Shown: positions 12,557-24,300 of the stretch, in pieces | Layout of the letters: each line of letters begins with the position of its first letter | How positions within the stretch are numbered: the first letter of the stretch is position 1 | From: Manis javanica | Lineage: Eukaryota > Chordata > Mammalia > Pholidota > Manidae | NCBI RefSeq assembly: GCF_040802235.1 | Contig: NC_133167.1 | Span: forward strand, 41,786,001 to 41,850,000 | Direction of reading: 5' to 3' | DNA length: 64,000 bases | Notes under the pieces: model-generated | What the model saw: only the letters and a program-made list of their open reading frames with translations | Told to the model about the DNA's origin: nothing | Databases searched by the model: none | Translations under genes and position numbers: made by a program

Positions 12557-15428
12557 CTGGGAAAACAGCAGCTACATCATTGTTGCTTTTAGGAGAACCT
12601 CATATAATCATTCACAAATGGACCAGAACAAGCCACATCTAACCAGGCTGTGGGAGCTGACTATGCTCTTCACCCAACAACCTTGTTATATATCTCCATT
12701 TCAAATTTCTCCCTACGCTCTTTACTTCCTCCTTGAGAAACTGTAGAGAAGTCTTCTGTCTTCCCTAAATCTTTTGTTGTCCTAATCCTGCCTGCATATC
12801 TGCTGCTTAGCTTGAAATAACAGGAAATAGCTGGGATGGCTGTGCTTTGCAGGCTGACTTGCTTTGGTTCAGCTCATTTATTACTAAACTGAAAACAGAA
12901 CTAACTGCTCTGACTGCCATATTTTCATCTTTTCATTAGCTTGAGATGCACTACACACTATTTTCCAGTATAACAAATATCTACTGATCATAAAACAAGA
13001 GTACACCCAAGGACCAGGGGTACTCAAATACAGTGAGTGTACATTGAGACTGATGCCCATTATCCTTTTTGACTCTATAACCAGAGACCATGCTTCCGAC
13101 TGAAGTTAAGAGAAATTTTTGTTGCTGGTGTCCCACTTCTGGGCCATGTCAGAATTTTCCAATGCACACCTATTCAATGCTTATTCAACGGAGTGGAGAA
13201 ATAAGTGAAAAAGGACCATCAGCTTCATGGCTCAGGTAAATCATAGATTAAATAGTTTTTGGTGGTCTGGCTTGAAGTCCAACTGCCATTTTCTAATCTT
13301 ATAGGAACACATTTTCCCATTGAAGCAGATATTCAGCTTAACACTCAACCTAATACTTTTAAGTTAGAAACTAACAGAAACGTGCACAGCAGAGAGACAA
13401 GGGAAGGTCAGAATAAACCCAATATATAAGTGCATAGAACTTAGATTCTTTGAACAATATACCTATTTCAGGGATCAGGAGTGAGGAAATATATTTATGG
13501 GTTGGTAGAGTTGACTGGAATATCGTGATTCTGGATATTTTGGAGAGAATACTGAATATATTTTGAGAGAAGGTGACAAGCGGTAATTCAGAAAAGCTGG
13601 ACAACTAATATAGAAACAATCATTATTTTCCAATGCTGCAGTGTCCAAAGGCCTGGGTTCATACTTGAAAAAGAAAAAGGAAAAAAAAAACCAGAACAGT
13701 TTACTGCACTTTGATGATTAGCCAAAATGCCACAAGCAATTCTGATATAAGTCCCTGTTAACAACCATGGACCTCGATGATCTTTAAGGTCTTTTTTCAG
13801 TTCTGTAATCTGAATACTTCCTTGAAAAGATAGTCTTATGTAGCTGAGAAGATCTAGTAATTCCCTCTAGCTTTTCAAACAGAAAATCTACTTCAGGAAG
13901 TGGGCTTGCCACAGATAATTTATCTATAGTCTTTTGTTGGTGCAAAGAACTCTTGGCTCTTAAAACCCAAATCCTGGCTAAAGGAACCAGCAGTTTGAGA
14001 TTGGACCATAGCGCCCTCTAGCCTGCATGCCTGCATAGCCAGAGGCTGAATTTAGGATTCTTTAGGAGATCACAGGGCTTTGTTAGTAGCAGATTTTCTT
14101 CATTCATTGTGTCTTCCTATCATTTGTTTATATAACTTATAGACTTCAAAAGTGTTGCTCCCTCTTCACGTTAAAGGAAACTTATTCATTTAGGGCAAAT
14201 AAGTAACACTACATCCAAGACCTCCTCTACTCCATTCATCTAACATTCCTCGGCAGTTTTAATTTTTAAAAGCTAGCTTTCAGATAGCTTGTCCTCACTA
14301 AGGAAAAGAGTTGATATCAAAACATCCTGAAATATATGACAAAGTCACTGAGCATATTTTGATCAGATACAGGAGAAGTAAATGGGCGTACACATAATAT
14401 TAGGTGGAATCATAATGCATTCTTTAAACTGTGTTTAATCTGCAAACATGGCTTTTTTGTAGGGCTAGCCCCAATATCTAAAAGAATAAATAAGAAACTA
14501 GGGAGAGAACTGGGAACTGGGAGACAGGAGTGGCAGACTTGTTTTTCTGCATATATTCTTTGAGATCCAATGATCTTTCTACAATATTGAAAAAGTGAAC
14601 ATTATAAGAGGAGAAAAAAGAAAAATATGTGGTCATAAATTTTCCTAGACTGACTTATTTTCTCTTCTTTCCATTCCCATACTCTTCTCACCTTCTCTGC
14701 CAGAGCTGTTTATTAAACAAGCCCAATAATCTACTATCTTCAAACTTCTGGCAAATGTCTTAGAAATATATTCTAAGGAAATTTATCATGTGATACATAA
14801 ATATATATGTACAAGGACTTGCGTTAGGATAGTGGAAAATTTAAACAACATAAATGGAAGATTGTCTAAATAAAATATGCATTCATCTATTGAAATACTA
14901 TGTAGACACTGTTTTTGTTTGTGGTTTTGTTTTGTTTGTTGTGTTTTACTTTTAGTATGCCTCATTTTTTTTTTTCAATAGCCAGACATGATGTGCTAGG
15001 TAAAAGGAACAGCTATAAATAGGCCTTTAGTAATGTGGTGGTGAGGTATGTTGGGGGCAGGGGAAAAGCATTCTATAGTCCTATGATTAGGTCTCAGTAT
15101 TTTATTTGGTGAGTCTTGTTCTGCACTATGAACTTCACAAGTGTTTCTCTGTGTTTTTCTCCCCCTTTAGTGGGGACAGGATGGCTAGGATGGGCTGGCA
15201 TTGGGCATTTCCCTTCCCCCATATGGAGGGCTAGAGCTGACCTTCCGGAATGGTGGTTTCCCTTCTCCAGGTGAGTTAGGCTCTGGTTAACCAGTTTCTC
15301 CTGTGGGCAGAGCTGTCCTTTGTGGATTTCAAAATGGGAGCTTTTCCCCCTCCTCTGGCCAGAAGCAGGACCTGCTCAAGAGCCTGGAGGTAAATCTCAC
15401 AAAACTGTGGGAGCCCCCTATGACTGGG
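12557..15428. other. Intergenic, nothing recognised apart from a CTCF-like site
   Basis: AT-rich DNA with only short chance ORFs. A candidate CTCF motif lies at 14009-14024 and a GT/T-rich low-complexity patch at about 14910-14975. Confidence 0.4.
14009..14024 (-). promoter_or_regulatory. Candidate CTCF binding motif
   Basis: The plus strand reads TAGCGCCCTCTAGCCT, so the minus strand reads AGGCTAGAGGGCGCTA. This fits the core YAGRGGGCGCTA of the CTCF consensus. It is based on motif only. Confidence 0.5.
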
Positions 15429-15921
15429 TGTCTTGCCAATGGGTTTCAGCCCCAGTCAAGTTCGCTATGGATTCAGTGTGACCAAAGACATAGACAGCAA
15501 AACATTCTTAGGGTGAAAGGGTTATACCCAACTTTATTTCCAGGTGGCAGGTCAGTCACTAGAATCCCATTCACTCAGAGTGAGTCTGCAGGCAGCTAGC
15601 CGGTCTATGCCTCTGCACAGTCGTCCCACACAGCCATCCTCTGGGCCTCTGTCCTCAGTGCTGCCACCACTCCAGCCTCTGCTCTGCTCTCCTGCAGCCT
15701 TGCAGCCTTGCAGCCCTGCAGCCCTGCAGCCCTGCAGCCCTGCAGCCCTGCAGCCCTGCAGCCCTGCAGCCCTGCAGCCCTGCCACCGTGTTGCACCCAG
15801 AGCACTGGGTAGAGCTCTTTATATAGAGTCAACAGCCATGTATTGCCCACAGGTGTGCAGTGAGGTAGTCAACCATGGTCAGGTGAGAATCCTGGCCACA
15901 GGAACTCTCAGTTTATCCACA
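15429..15921 (-). mobile_element. Solo LTR with internal minisatellite, 5-bp TSD CTGGG
   Basis: 493-bp element. On the minus strand it starts TGTGGATAAAC and ends GGCAAGACA. CTGGG is repeated exactly on both sides (15424-15428 and 15922-15926). A TATA box (CTATATAAAG, near 15817-15826) and an AATAAA near 15535 define U3/R. The U5 end matches the plus-strand LTR at 30231-30531, so both are one family with 5-bp duplications. An 8-bp tandem repeat expands it between TATA and poly(A) signal. Confidence 0.9.
15693..15780. repeat. 8-bp minisatellite TGCAGCCY x 11
   Basis: Eleven units of 8 bp. The first two are TGCAGCCT and the next nine are TGCAGCCC, with no interruption. Because 8 is not a multiple of 3, three units make the 8-residue cycle SPAALQPC in a chance ORF on the plus strand. 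The repeat lies in the R region of the LTR at 15429-15921. Confidence 0.97.
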
Positions 15922-17005
15922 CTGGGTCCCCTTGAGTTTTTAACTCTCATTGTTGTTCACATTGAGCCTCTAACGTCTTGTCAGTTGTAGGTCAAATTTT
16001 CCTGCCCGGGCACTGGTTCCTGAGGTGGTGTCTGCTAAGTGAGTTTCTGCCCTGGTAAGTCAATGGCTCCCAGGACTTGCCTGTTGGTCTCTCCAACCTT
16101 AGGGGCAGAGATTTGCCATGTCCTCCCTTCTCTTATGGATCCAAGAATTGTTGATTTTACAGTGTGTTTAGCTTTTTACTTATCTTTAGGATGGAATGAC
16201 TACTGCCAAGCTCTTTATATGCAGAATGGGAAATGACTTGAAATCAGTTTTTAATGAGACGTTGAGGTTCTTGCTAATGAGCATTAAAGGTTATTATTAG
16301 GTTAATAAGTCTAGGAAAAAAGGAGAGCAGAGGAAGAAGCAAGGGGGTAGGAAAGAAAGGTAGAACATCAGAAGCCCCTAAATGGAAACTGTGGTGCAAG
16401 AGAGAGCCCCTTTACAGAAGGTGTAAGGGCAGTGGGTCTGAAGAAGGACTGCTGTGGGCGCCAAGGGTTACATGGGATCAGAGACCTTGCCAGTCAACTG
16501 CCCAGTCTTCCCATGAAAGAGAACTTCACATGGCCTGTACCCAGGACCTCTGCTGATCATTCAGTCTGTACTCTGGGAGAGCTGTCCTCTATACCATCCT
16601 CACCAGCTCATTATCCAGCAAGACAGTGCCCAGACCATGCCACCAGTCATTGCTTTCTTCTTCTGCATGGCTGCCTACATGACTATCCTTGCAGTATCCT
16701 TAGGGCAAAAGGAATCTATTTGTGTGGTGGTGGTATGAGAGGAATGGGGTTGACAAAGAACCCTACACTTGAGCAATGGGGAGTGGACTCCACTGTTCTG
16801 TCTGAATACACAGGAAAAGGTCTGGAAGGAAATATACCAGATTTGTATAAGACACTTTAACCTCTCCGTTGGACAAAGTTTCCCTCAATATTTTTGTATG
16901 ATTGTTTTGAATTTGTTTCTAAATATCAGCAAGTTTAATGACTATTCATGGCCTCAATTTTGTTTAAGAAAAAAAGAGACAACAGGCCCCAACTGGAGTC
17001 ACTTG
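15922..17005. other. Spacer; no supported gene
   Basis: A 142-codon plus-strand ORF at 16432-16860 has no family pattern that I know, no splice context and no upstream promoter sign. I treat it as non-coding. Confidence 0.4.
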
Positions 17006-17352
17006 TGTTAAGACCCACATTAACAAATCAAGACTTAGTATTAGCCTAATTAACCTAATTGTAGTTTAATCAGTCTATCTGGAATTACCTGATGAGTATT
17101 AGTGACGTGATCTGTGTGATAGGCAGCCCCTTTCTTCCTCCAAAGGAAGATGACTGTGCCTGAAACAATTGACTCTTTGTTAGAACCTTGCTTTTTCTGC
17201 CCCTTTTTGCCTATAGCAGCCTTCCATTTGGTACAGCTCCTTGGATCTCTTTTCTACTTGCTAGATGCAATGCTGCCCATTCATGAATCATTAAATAAAG
17301 CCAGTTAGATCTTTCAAGTTCACTCAGTTGAATTTTGTTTTTTTTTTTAACA
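17006..17352 (+). mobile_element. Solo LTR, same family as 43162-43509
   Basis: About 347 bp, starting TGTTAAGACC and ending in a T-run plus TTTAACA. The U5 section (ATTAAATAAAGCCAGTTAGA.. then ..CAGTTGAATTTTGTTT) aligns closely with the minus-strand LTR at 43162-43509, which has nearly the same length. The flanks read CTTG before and ATTG after, so the 4-bp duplication is imperfect or has decayed. Confidence 0.75.
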
Positions 17353-18265
17353 ATTGATTTTCATAGTTTCAATGTACTTTGCATTTTCATTTTTATTTTA
17401 CTGAAGTTATTTTCTTTGGGGACAGCTTCTCTGTGTAAATTTTATAATGAAAGTTTTATTGATGATGGCACACAGTATTTGACCTTTACTTGGGTGCATT
17501 ATTACTACCAAGTCTAATTTCTTCAGGTCAGATTTGTAACTTTAATTGTTTCAAGGAGATTGGATTCTTCCATTAATTTTAGTCAATTTTTTATTGTGTA
17601 TAGTTTTAGCAATTTTTCAGTTTCATTCACATTCATTATTTCTTCTGAGAAACACTGAAGTTTTCTGGGTTAACATGTCCAGTTATACTTCAGCTAGTTT
17701 TCTATTATAATGAAGCAGGGTCCAGACTGCATGGAGAGACAGAAGGAAGGCAAGTGCAGTACAGCAGGTAGATTTGGGGGTGGGAAGATGAGAGGATGTC
17801 TGGCTTTCCTCATGATGTATGAGGCAAGGTGAACAACAGAGTGAAGGGGGTGACGGACATGAGTAAGTTTTTGGTGAGAGGAGAACGTGTGATGTAGTTA
17901 CTTTGGAGAGAGGAGAAGCCATCACACTAGGTAGTATGGTAGGCTTGTTGGTTAGTGTTAAGTGCTCTTTTGAGATTTATGGTCATGGATTTTAAGCAGG
18001 ACCAGCTGTGTATTTTTCCTCTTTATGTTCAGCTGCTGGAGTTCAGGAGCGCAGCAGACAGTTAAGTTTCACCTGAGTGGGAGTTTGGCAAGGGCTTGTT
18101 GCTGAGGGAGAAGACATTGCTTCTGTAATTGCCTTTCTCTCCTACAAAATCAAATTTGTACTCATTATTTCCTTTGATACAACATATGCTCCATACCTAT
18201 CATCCTTAAACAACAAATACAAAACAAAATACACACAAAGCCTTTCTTTTACCATACTCCACTAA
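17353..18265. other. Intergenic, T-rich, nothing recognised
   Basis: T-rich plus-strand text that could contain further decayed LINE sequence, but no segment is diagnostic. Confidence 0.35.
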
Positions 18266-18269
18266 AGAG

Positions 18270-18615
18270 CCAAGCTACCACCCCATTTATCTGTTCCCTT
18301 CTGAGCTTAATGTCTTAAATGAGTTTTCTGTGGTCTTGGCTCCATTTCCCCATTTCACATTTTCTCTTCACCCATTCCAATCAGGCTTCTCTCTCATGAC
18401 TACTCAGATTGTTTATCATGGACCCAGTACATACCATTGTGCTGAATTAATAGTTTTCAGTCTTCATCTTACTTGACCTCTCAGCACTGGTCAACTTGAA
18501 ACACTTTCTTCTCTTGAATATCTTACAACGATTTTTCCTCTTCCGCACTCCAGCCCCATTTCATTGGGTATTCCTTTGGGGGTCTCCTTTGCAAAAGTTT
18601 TAAATATTGAGGATT
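18270..18615 (+). repeat. L2 LINE remnant
   Basis: The plus strand matches the L2 middle section: CTTAATGTC..AGTTTTCTGTGGTC, CCCATTCCAATCAGGCTTCT, TTTTCAGTCTTCATCTTACT, TGACCTCTCAGCA, and GAAACACTTTCTTCTCTTG. Confidence 0.75.
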
Positions 18616-18654
18616 ACATTCTTGGGAATCACTTTCTCTTATCTAATTTATTTG

Positions 18655-18868
18655 TCCTAGGGAATCTTCTTTACTACCAAGGACTTATATGGTATTTATA
18701 TGCCAGTGACTTCTATAAATAGACTTTCCAATGTTGGGAAATCCTTGCATTCCTAGATCCACCACTGATTAAGATGTAGTGTTATATTTTGTACACTGAT
18801 GAGTGCAATTTGCTAATGCTTTATTTGGGAGTTTTGCAACTATATTTATTAGTGAGGTTACCTGTACT
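18655..18868 (-). repeat. L1 ORF2 fragment
   Basis: The plus strand is the complement of L1 reverse-transcriptase DNA: AAATCCTTGCATTCCTAG, then GCAATTTGCTAATGCTTTAT, then TTGCAACTATATTTATTAGTG and a 'gttacctgta' end. It stops exactly where the AKIRIN1 retrocopy tail begins, so the retrocopy probably landed in this L1. Confidence 0.7.
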
Positions 18869-19905
18869 TTTTTTTCCCATTTTAATTGAAACTCAGTATT
18901 TTGCAAAATAAGCCCTATTTAAAAAAACTATTCTATATTCAAACTAAAACCACTTAAACAGAACTTTCCTTTCCAGAAACAATAATGAGGGAAACAAAGT
19001 TTATTGGATGAGCAGAAAAGAGATGCTTGTGGCAGCCAGAAAGTTTTAAGTGCTTTCCAGGTGTATAAATTGCACCTGCAGAAAGGTTCAAGTGTTCTCA
19101 GGGTAACAAGTTGGGGCTGAAATGTGGTATCAAAACAGTTGCAATAAGTTTACAGCAGGCATCCCTTGAGTTCAAACCTGGTACCCAGATATGCAAAAAA
19201 AACCTTCTGGACATGTAGCTCGTTGGCCTTGTCGCATATCGTTGCTTAATCTGATCATGTGTGAATTTCACAAAAGATTGATATTGTTCTGCTAGATCGA
19301 TAGAGACGATTTGCTCATACCCCTCCCGAATTTGATCTTCCCTGTCTTTTAAGAGGTTTTCACGTATTATTTCAACTTGTGGGATGGTAGAGGGCGGCTG
19401 GTTGTTCTTCATCTAGATGGAAACTGGAGAATTAGGTGCTTCGTGTGCTGAGGAGTGAGCCTGACTTCCCCCAGTACAGGTTTCACTCCAAGACCTACCT
19501 GTGAATGCTCCACCTCTGATAATGACTCTGTTATTATATGCTCCAAAAATTTTGCTCTGGAGATGGAAGGCACACGTGGCTGTTGGGCGGAGCAGGCTGC
19601 TGGGCGGAGCGGGCTGCTGCGGAGTCAGCGGTACGCCTGCGCGTGAAGCAGCTGTTGAGGCAGCGCGAAGTGGGGGTCCTGCGGCGTGGGTGCGGCTGGC
19701 GGGGGAGGGGCGGTGGCAGCTCCGCCGCTGGGGGAGCGCTGCTCAGCAGCGCCACCTGCGCCGCAGTAACCGGTCAGGCGTGCTCGGCAGCTGGAGTGGC
19801 GGGGGACAAGCGGACCAGCTGGTACTGCAGCCGACCTCCCGCTCCTCTGCCATTGGAGGCCAAGCCCGCGTCCAGGGCGCCTCCGTCCCCAACGCTGAGA
19901 AATTT
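18869..19905 (-). pseudogene. AKIRIN1: AKIRIN1 processed pseudogene
   Basis: Intronless copy of AKIRIN1 mRNA. The parent is a small nuclear cofactor linking transcription factors to SWI/SNF in NF-kB and muscle gene expression. On the minus strand the N-terminal CG-rich part (ALLSS.., QQPAPP, then LPSPEQNFWSI for LPTPEQIFQNI) comes first. The C-terminal part follows at 19212-19383, with LLKDREDQIREGYEQI.., SFVKFTHDQIKQRY, RPTSYMS. The motif FVKFTHDQI and the RPTSY ending identify AKIRIN1 rather than AKIRIN2. It is dead: there are frame changes, an in-frame TAG just before MKNNQP at about 19410, and the terminal TGA is changed to AGA. A run of A on the minus strand at about 18870-18876 is the tail remnant. 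The 5' half keeps high CpG density inherited from the parental CpG island. Confidence 0.9.
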
Positions 19906-20260
19906 TAATAACAATGGTCATAATTATCCTAGAGTGTACTGGGGACCACTAGCAATTGCAAAGTATTATGTAAATGTCAGACACCCATAACAGAATAAAT
20001 GAAATCCAGTCTCAGATTTAAAGAAAAAGAAACCACACTTGTTTTATACTTGAGTATTTTTCCTTAGTTTATTTCTGCAAGACTTAAAAAATACCAGACT
20101 TATGATCCCAAATTTGTCAAGAGCGAGGACACCTTTTTAACATAAAATATTCTCCAGGCCTTTATGTGATTAAGTTTATAGCTAGTATCTTTTGATGAGC
20201 AAATACATCAGAGTGCAAGGCGCTCCTAGCGGCTCCCCAACAGCTCTTCCTTTCCCTGTG
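19906..20260. other. Spacer, nothing recognised
   Basis: About 350 bp of AT-rich DNA between the AKIRIN1 retrocopy and an old repeat. Confidence 0.4.
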
Positions 20261-20790
20261 GCTCTCAGGGCCCCACTTTGTCTGGAAAGATGGGACGGAT
20301 TTGATTTTTGTTCCCAATTCTTTGTTCTCTCTCTGTAACAGAATTATGCTTTACCTTTTGGCATGTGACTTTGTAGCACTTGCCACTGGAGCAGGCAGAG
20401 TATATGTATCTGCCGGGTTTGTGTTGGATTGGGCCAGGCAATTTGTTTGGCAAATGGATTGCTGCCGTACATAACATGAGCAAGGACTCTAAATGCATTT
20501 GTATGATTTTTATCTGGCTTCTTGTGCCCCTGCCATTTATCATGAGAAGAATATGCTGTGGGTGGTTAATAATGTGAGAATAAGAAGCTACGCGGGGCAG
20601 ACCTAAAAGCACACAGCCGACTGGATCCAACTGGATCCAAACCCAGTTGATCCCAGCCAAATGTGGCAGAGTCACAGAGGACCTGCATGCCTATAAGTGA
20701 GGAACAAATGCTTGTTCTTATAGATCACTAAGATTTTGGGGGTTGCCTGGGGCATTACCACAGCAGTAGCCGACTAATACAGGCAGCAGT
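20261..20790 (-). repeat. Old interspersed repeat, class undetermined
   Basis: The minus strand begins TGTATTAGTCGGCTACTGCTG, resembling the 'TTAGTTxGCTA..GCTG' start of widespread old mammalian repeats. It contains a 136-codon chance ORF without domain content. I cannot assign the family. Confidence 0.4.
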
Positions 20791-21240
20791 CTGCTTAGCT
20801 CCAGAGGATGACTCATAGTTGCCCTAAGCTAATCCTGTTCTTTTCCATACACTTGATTTCCAGGTTTTCCTGAAACTAGTAGTGGCCAAATGACCCAGTC
20901 TTGGCCAAATATGTAACAATATCTATTAGACCTCTGGGAAAGCTTTTGCTTCTCTGATAAGAGGCGTAATAGGGGCTGAAAGTAGTCTTTCTGTTTTCCT
21001 CCTTACTTGAAATTTCAGTGGGCATCTTGAGACCATAAGTTGAAAGTACAAAGACAAAAACTGAACAGTTGATGCTGGAGCAAACAAATAGGAAGTCTAG
21101 GCTCCTGACGACTCAGTTGGTGTTTGGCCAACATCAACAACAACCTGTCTCTACACTTCTCATTTAGTCAGATTTTATGTTTCTTGTTTGCTTCAGCATT
21201 CCTAACTACTAAACCTGAAATCATGTCAGTGTAGTCATCC
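20791..21240. repeat. Old repeat remnant, class undetermined
   Basis: GCCCTAAGCTAATCCTGTTC, then TGGCCAAATGACCCAGTC, then CTCTGGGAAAGCTTTTGC read as a familiar old repeat body, but I cannot name it with confidence. Confidence 0.35.
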
Positions 21241-21399
21241 TAGTCACTGTGTCCCTGGGGTGAGTGATGAAAGAGACAAGAGAGTTGTGTGAAAACAAAT
21301 ATCCTCACATAAACCATAAGGACCCTTTTTTATTAGGTTATTAGAGTTTGGTGTTTTTTGCTCTGTTGCCTCTTTGTCAAAATGTTTACAATAACAATG

Positions 21400-24300
21400 A
21401 AGCAATTAGCTTATGGTTGCCTTTAACCAAAAACATAGTGTGGACTGATTTGGATACAGAAAGTACATCCTGGACAACACTGGAGTCTAATGTATCAAAC
21501 AGTGGGTTCTGAAAAGAAAGGTATGTCAACTGTGGAGCCGCACAGAAGGGCATGTCTTAAAGGGTTGCTAGGAGTGAGCTTTCAGAGGTGTTCCAGAAAT
21601 GTGGGATGTGTGTTATCCTCCTTCATTTTGCACTGGATGTGTCACCAGTGTAACTTTGGAGTGTGTGTGTGGATCACAACCAGATGAAGATGAAAAATTG
21701 CCAAGAGGGTGCTACCTATAAGACTTCTGGTTGGCTGGGATGTATGAAATGTCAGGTAAACAAACCAGGGATATGATGTGTATACAGATCATTCTTAGAA
21801 AAGCTCTCTATGACGTGGGTGACTGTTCATTTTGTAAGAGCACCCTGTGGAATAAAGATATTATCCTTATTCAAATAGGTGATTTAAGCACTTTTCAAAG
21901 CCAGCCTCAAATGAAGACATAAAACAGACTTCCTTAGTCGGAGAATACCCCACTCCTGGTGCTGTGTTCCGGCAGAATCTCTCTGTACTGAAACCTGCAG
22001 CTGGGGTTGGGGTGCAGCCTCCATGCCAGCCAGTCACAGGGAGGTGACCTGTCCAACTAGCACCTCTTTAAACTAGCCAGAAGACTTAACCAGAGGTAAT
22101 GTCAACAAGGAAAAAAAAGACAGAAAATGGATTCAAGAATATGCAAAAAAATCTTTGATGATATATATGCCTCTCTGATAGAAAATAAGACTTCCTGTAA
22201 TTTTTATCAGAACCTCAAGGATTGATGACACGGCCAGAATTCTGACCCCCTCACTACAGGCTGTGTGGTAATTGCTTGCTGCGCTTGCAAGATTCCCCAA
22301 ACAGGAGCATCTGGAATGTGTTCAAGGAGTACTGGAACCAAGGGCAGCCAGTGATGGTGTCTGGGTTGTACCATAAATTAACCATTGCATTTTGGAAACC
22401 TGAGTCCTTCTCCAGAGTTTGGTGACTAGGAAGTTGAACTAGTTAATTGTAGGACTGTCTTAGTCTGTTTGGGTTGCTATAACAAAATACCATAGACTGG
22501 CTAGCTTAAAAAACAAATACATTTTTCTTGTAGTTCTAGTGGCTGAAAAGTCCAAGAATGAGGTGCCAGAAGATTTGGTGTCAGGTGAGAGTCCATGTTT
22601 GGTTCATAGAAAGCTATCTCCTTGCTGTGTCCTCACTGGACAGGGAAGCTATCTGACGTCCCTTCTATAAGGGCACTAATTCCATTCACGGGTATTCTGC
22701 CTTCATGATCTAATTATCTCCCAAAAGCTCTACCTGAAAATCCATCACATGGGGGATTAAATTCAACACATGAATTTTGGAGGGACGCAAACATTCAGTC
22801 TATAGCAAAAACCAGTCAAATCATCACAGAAACCACAGTAGGAGACTTTTGCAATGGATTTGAATTTATGCTAAACCTCTTGAAAAAATGAAAAAGAATT
22901 AGTGATGTTGAAATTTAAGGACTGACTACCAGGCAGAAATCTTAGAGATATGATGCCTTCCAGGTTTGATAATCTGATGGCCAACATTCCATTGCTTGAG
23001 TACACAAGGTCAGATAGCAAAGTGATTTTCTCTTTAGGTTTCCAAAATACTTTGTTTGGCAGGATCAGAATCCTGAGATATATAATGCTTGTGGGCTAAT
23101 TACTGAAAAAGATTGAAAGTGGGGAGCAATATATTTACTGGGATATTTCTGATGCAGCTAATGTCATGGTCTATGTGGGAATTCCCAAGGACAGTGTGAC
23201 CAAGTACTTAAACTTTCCAAGATGGATATTCTCATAAACTCACAATGAGGCAATTTATTGAAGGAAAAGAGAAGCCAGGGGCCTTCTGGCATTTGATAAT
23301 ATGTTCAAGAAATGTGTGATGTGTGTAATCCTGCTTCTTCAATTTGCACTGGGTGTGTAAATATGAGAATTCCTTAAAAAGGTATCAGAAGAGCAAGTTC
23401 AATAAAACTGAGGAACCATGATCCTATTAGTAATCAGAGCTAGTATTTAGACTGATCACCAAGAAAGCATCTTCATCAAGTGTATGAAGCTGAAGGCTGG
23501 GCTGTGAAATAGTTTCTCAGAGATATGGTATTTATCACAGGAGGAATTCCATGTCAGGTTCCTAATTTATATAGCTGTATCAAATTGGCTGAAGCTTTTG
23601 TCTCTCTAGAGCATGTTAAACAATGGTTCTGGCTTACTCAGGAATTCTGTTCTCTATCACAGACTCATACCAATCATGAAGATAAATTACAGATGAAGAA
23701 TGTTATCTGCCATGCAATGAAAGATGCAATAGTTATACTAAAAACCAGAGAATCCAGTTTTGGCAAAGGGTCCCAGAGATGCCTTATCCCCCACACAATG
23801 GGTGCATTATTGGCAGCTATTCAAACTCTTGAGGCAAGATTCCTGTGGACTCTGAAAATCATGTTACTTCAATTTTTAAAAAACTGCACCAGCTTTTGAG
23901 GATACTCTGATGTATGTTTCTAGTGTTTACTAGTTCTAAGTGTGGATATGTAATCACTACAGAACACACATCCTTAACCTATGACTTCTCACCTAGAACA
24001 GGACCTTTATTAAGCTCTAAAAACAAAACCTCTTATCAGCTCTGGAGCAATACCTACAGTTATCCCCTAGCAACTTATTTGGATAGCTTAGTCAGAATGC
24101 ATTTGTAACTGTTAAGAATAACTCTGCACAGTTTATTTCAATTGTATTTTGTTTCATGCTTAAGTACCCCTCCTCTGCCCTTTAGGACTGAGAAGAAGAA
24201 TGGAGGAACAGTTAATGATGCAGTACTGTGTTGTATTACATAGGTTTGGCATTCTGTGGCAGAAATTGAGTACAATTATTGGAGTTTATCATCTTTATTA

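Noticed and set aside
15693-15780. CRISPR-like tandem array
   Set aside because: The units are 8 bp without spacers in vertebrate DNA; it is a minisatellite.
15544-15990. 148-codon plus-strand ORF with an SPAALQPC repeat
   Set aside because: It runs through a solo LTR and its 8-bp minisatellite; the peptide repeat is a product of the tandem DNA repeat. The opposite strand shows the same effect at 15605-15850.
16432-16860. 142-codon plus-strand ORF
   Set aside because: I recognise no family and see no exon-like borders. Kept only as an unexplained open frame.
19098-19412. Possible functional AKIRIN1-like gene (104-codon ORF)
   Set aside because: The frame starts at an internal ATG after an in-frame stop, reads through the lost terminator, and the upstream part is in other frames. 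It is a pseudogene.
19501-19990. Two long plus-strand ORFs (135 and 150 codons), Gly/Ala/Arg rich
   Set aside because: They are antisense shadows of the GC-rich 5' half of the AKIRIN1 retrocopy; high GC content removes stop codons by chance.
23525-23899. Possible small JmjC-domain gene
   Set aside because: It is the one surviving open piece of the KDM3A retrocopy. The upstream catalytic half is interrupted by stops and a repeat, and the last 40 codons come from the 3' UTR.
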